Source: Incurvaria masculella (lineage: Eukaryota; Arthropoda; Insecta; Lepidoptera; Incurvariidae). Taken from it: a stretch of DNA of 64,000 bases. Position 1 is the first letter of the stretch, and every line of letters starts with the position of its first letter. Below are positions 63,236 through 64,000 of this stretch, piece by piece. The position numbers and the translations under genes were made by a program. The notes under the pieces were generated by a model. It made no database searches. It was not told the DNA's origin and saw nothing but the letters and a program-made list of their open reading frames with translations. The stretch spans positions 16,634,501 to 16,698,500 of the forward strand of contig OX335641.1 in assembly GCA_946894095.1 (NCBI GenBank), read 5' to 3'.

Positions 63236-64000
63236 GTAATTTTTAATTAAAATTTAAAGCTTTATAATCAAAACTATGCGGCGTACATTCCGAGGCACGA
63301 CATCTGCGACCGTTTGGGGCTCGTATCCTTTACCTACATTACAAGTACATTCTTAGGAAGCAATCGGCCAAAGGTCGGGGCCCAATGTTTCTTATTGCTC
63401 GGAACAGGTTTAGTATACCGTGGGTTACATATTAAGTGCACGAAGGAAAATTTGTCATAATTTTTAATTAAAATTTAAAGTTTTGTAATTAAAACTATGC
63501 GGCGTACATTCCGAGGCACGACATCTGCGACCGTTTGGGGCTCGTTTCCTTTACATATACAAGTACATTCTTAGGAAGCAATCGGCCAACGGTCGGGGCC
63601 CAATGTTCCTTATTGCTCGGAACAGGTTTAGTATACCATGGGTTACATATTAAGTGCACAAAGGAAAATTTTGTCGTAATTTTTAATTAAAATTTAAAGG
63701 TTTGTAATCAAAACTATGCGGCGTACATTCCGAAGCACGTGGACATCTGCGACTGTTTGGGGCTCGTGTCCTTTGCATAAACAAGAACATTCTTAGGAAG
63801 CAATCGGCCAACGGTCAGGGCCCAATGTTCCTTATTGCTCGGAACAGGTTTAGTATACCGTGGGTTACATATTAAGTGCACAAAGAAAAATTTATCGTAA
63901 TTTTTAATTAAAATTTAAAGTTTTGTAATCAAAACTATGCGGCGTACATTCCGAGGCACGTGGACATCTGCGACTGTTTGGGGCTTGTGTCCTTTACATA
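63236..64000. repeat. Tandem array of about 220-bp units, open at the window edge
   Basis: The start TTTTTAATTAAAATTTAAAG recurs at 63240, 63461, 63680 and 63901 (periods 221, 219 and 221). Each unit then carries AACTATGCGGCGTACATTCC, CATCTGCGAC, GGAAGCAATCGGCCAA, TTATTGCTCGGAACAGGTTT and GGTTACATATTAAGTGCAC. Copies differ by few substitutions and by a TGG insertion in later units. At least 3.4 copies are visible and the array continues past 64000. No coding frame is maintained. It is satellite-like or an expanded internal repeat of a mobile element. Confidence 0.93.

Larger units (their letters stand above)
37223..64000 (-). other. ds: Presumed very large upstream ds intron or 5' flank without further ds exons
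   Basis: The exon ending at 37222 starts mid-repeat with a proper acceptor, so at least one more exon exists upstream on the minus strand. I looked for reverse-complement DxNDN codons and LDRE/ATD blocks up to 64000 and found none, so this whole span is probably intron. It is filled with mobile elements listed separately. CpG-rich patches (about 42110-42220, 43030-43500 and 63110-63230) stand out in AT-rich DNA and may be regulatory. Confidence 0.5.

Overview
The window is eukaryotic, intron-rich, AT-rich DNA from an insect, most likely a moth or butterfly (Lepidoptera). The case for this is the Dachsous-type cadherin with an arthropod-like tail, a full-length mariner, CR1/Jockey-type LINEs, and short repeats of kinds common in lepidopteran genomes (ACGG-microsatellite repeats, tRNA-derived SINEs, fold-back MITEs). 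No bacterial-type operon, CRISPR array or phage gene is visible.

The one host gene I can support is the 3' three-quarters of dachsous (ds), on the minus strand from 37222 to 5082. I rebuilt 15 coding exons by joining GT/AG splice sites in matching phase. Together they give 8370 coding bases (2789 codons plus stop) with no break in frame. They encode about 22 extracellular cadherin repeats (the first one partial), one transmembrane helix and a cytoplasmic tail of about 417 residues with the hallmark Dachsous blocks. Fly Ds has 27 repeats, so about five repeats and the signal peptide lie beyond the window. I found no further cadherin exon above 37222, so the intron there is probably more than 26.7 kb and fills the rest of the window. 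Ds is the ligand/receptor partner of Fat in planar cell polarity and Hippo growth control.

Layout: 1-2101, a decayed LINE on the minus strand; 3289-3552, a TTAA-ended repeat; 5082-8524, the last two ds exons; 8525-15454, an intron that holds an intact 995-codon reverse transcriptase with an N-terminal zinc finger and a C-terminal restriction-like endonuclease motif (R2-group type); 15455-20549, a compact run of ds exons; 20550-24838, an intron with a SINE-like piece and a 78-nt hairpin; 24839-26878, four ds exons next to decayed tandem copies of one of them; 26879-34477, an intron with a roughly 600-bp fold-back element and GC-rich islands; 34478-37222, the three most upstream ds exons in view, again with decayed exon copies in an intron.

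37223-64000 is presumed intron or 5' flank. It carries ACGG-type repeats in inverted orientation, tRNA-derived SINEs, an intact mariner (38856-40140), a MITE with long terminal inverted repeats (47674-48003), a 5S-rRNA-like insertion (50226-50344), a 165-bp MITE, a piggyBac-like TTAA MITE (53069-53618), a 5'-truncated LINE (56246-58056) and, at the right edge, a tandem array of about 220-bp units that runs out of the window.

I saw no clear evidence of a wholly new system. The strongest second-look items are the duplicated and decayed cadherin exons, the intact zinc-finger/RLE retrotransposon, the 78-nt hairpin, the fold-back element, the 5S-derived insertion and the edge satellite.
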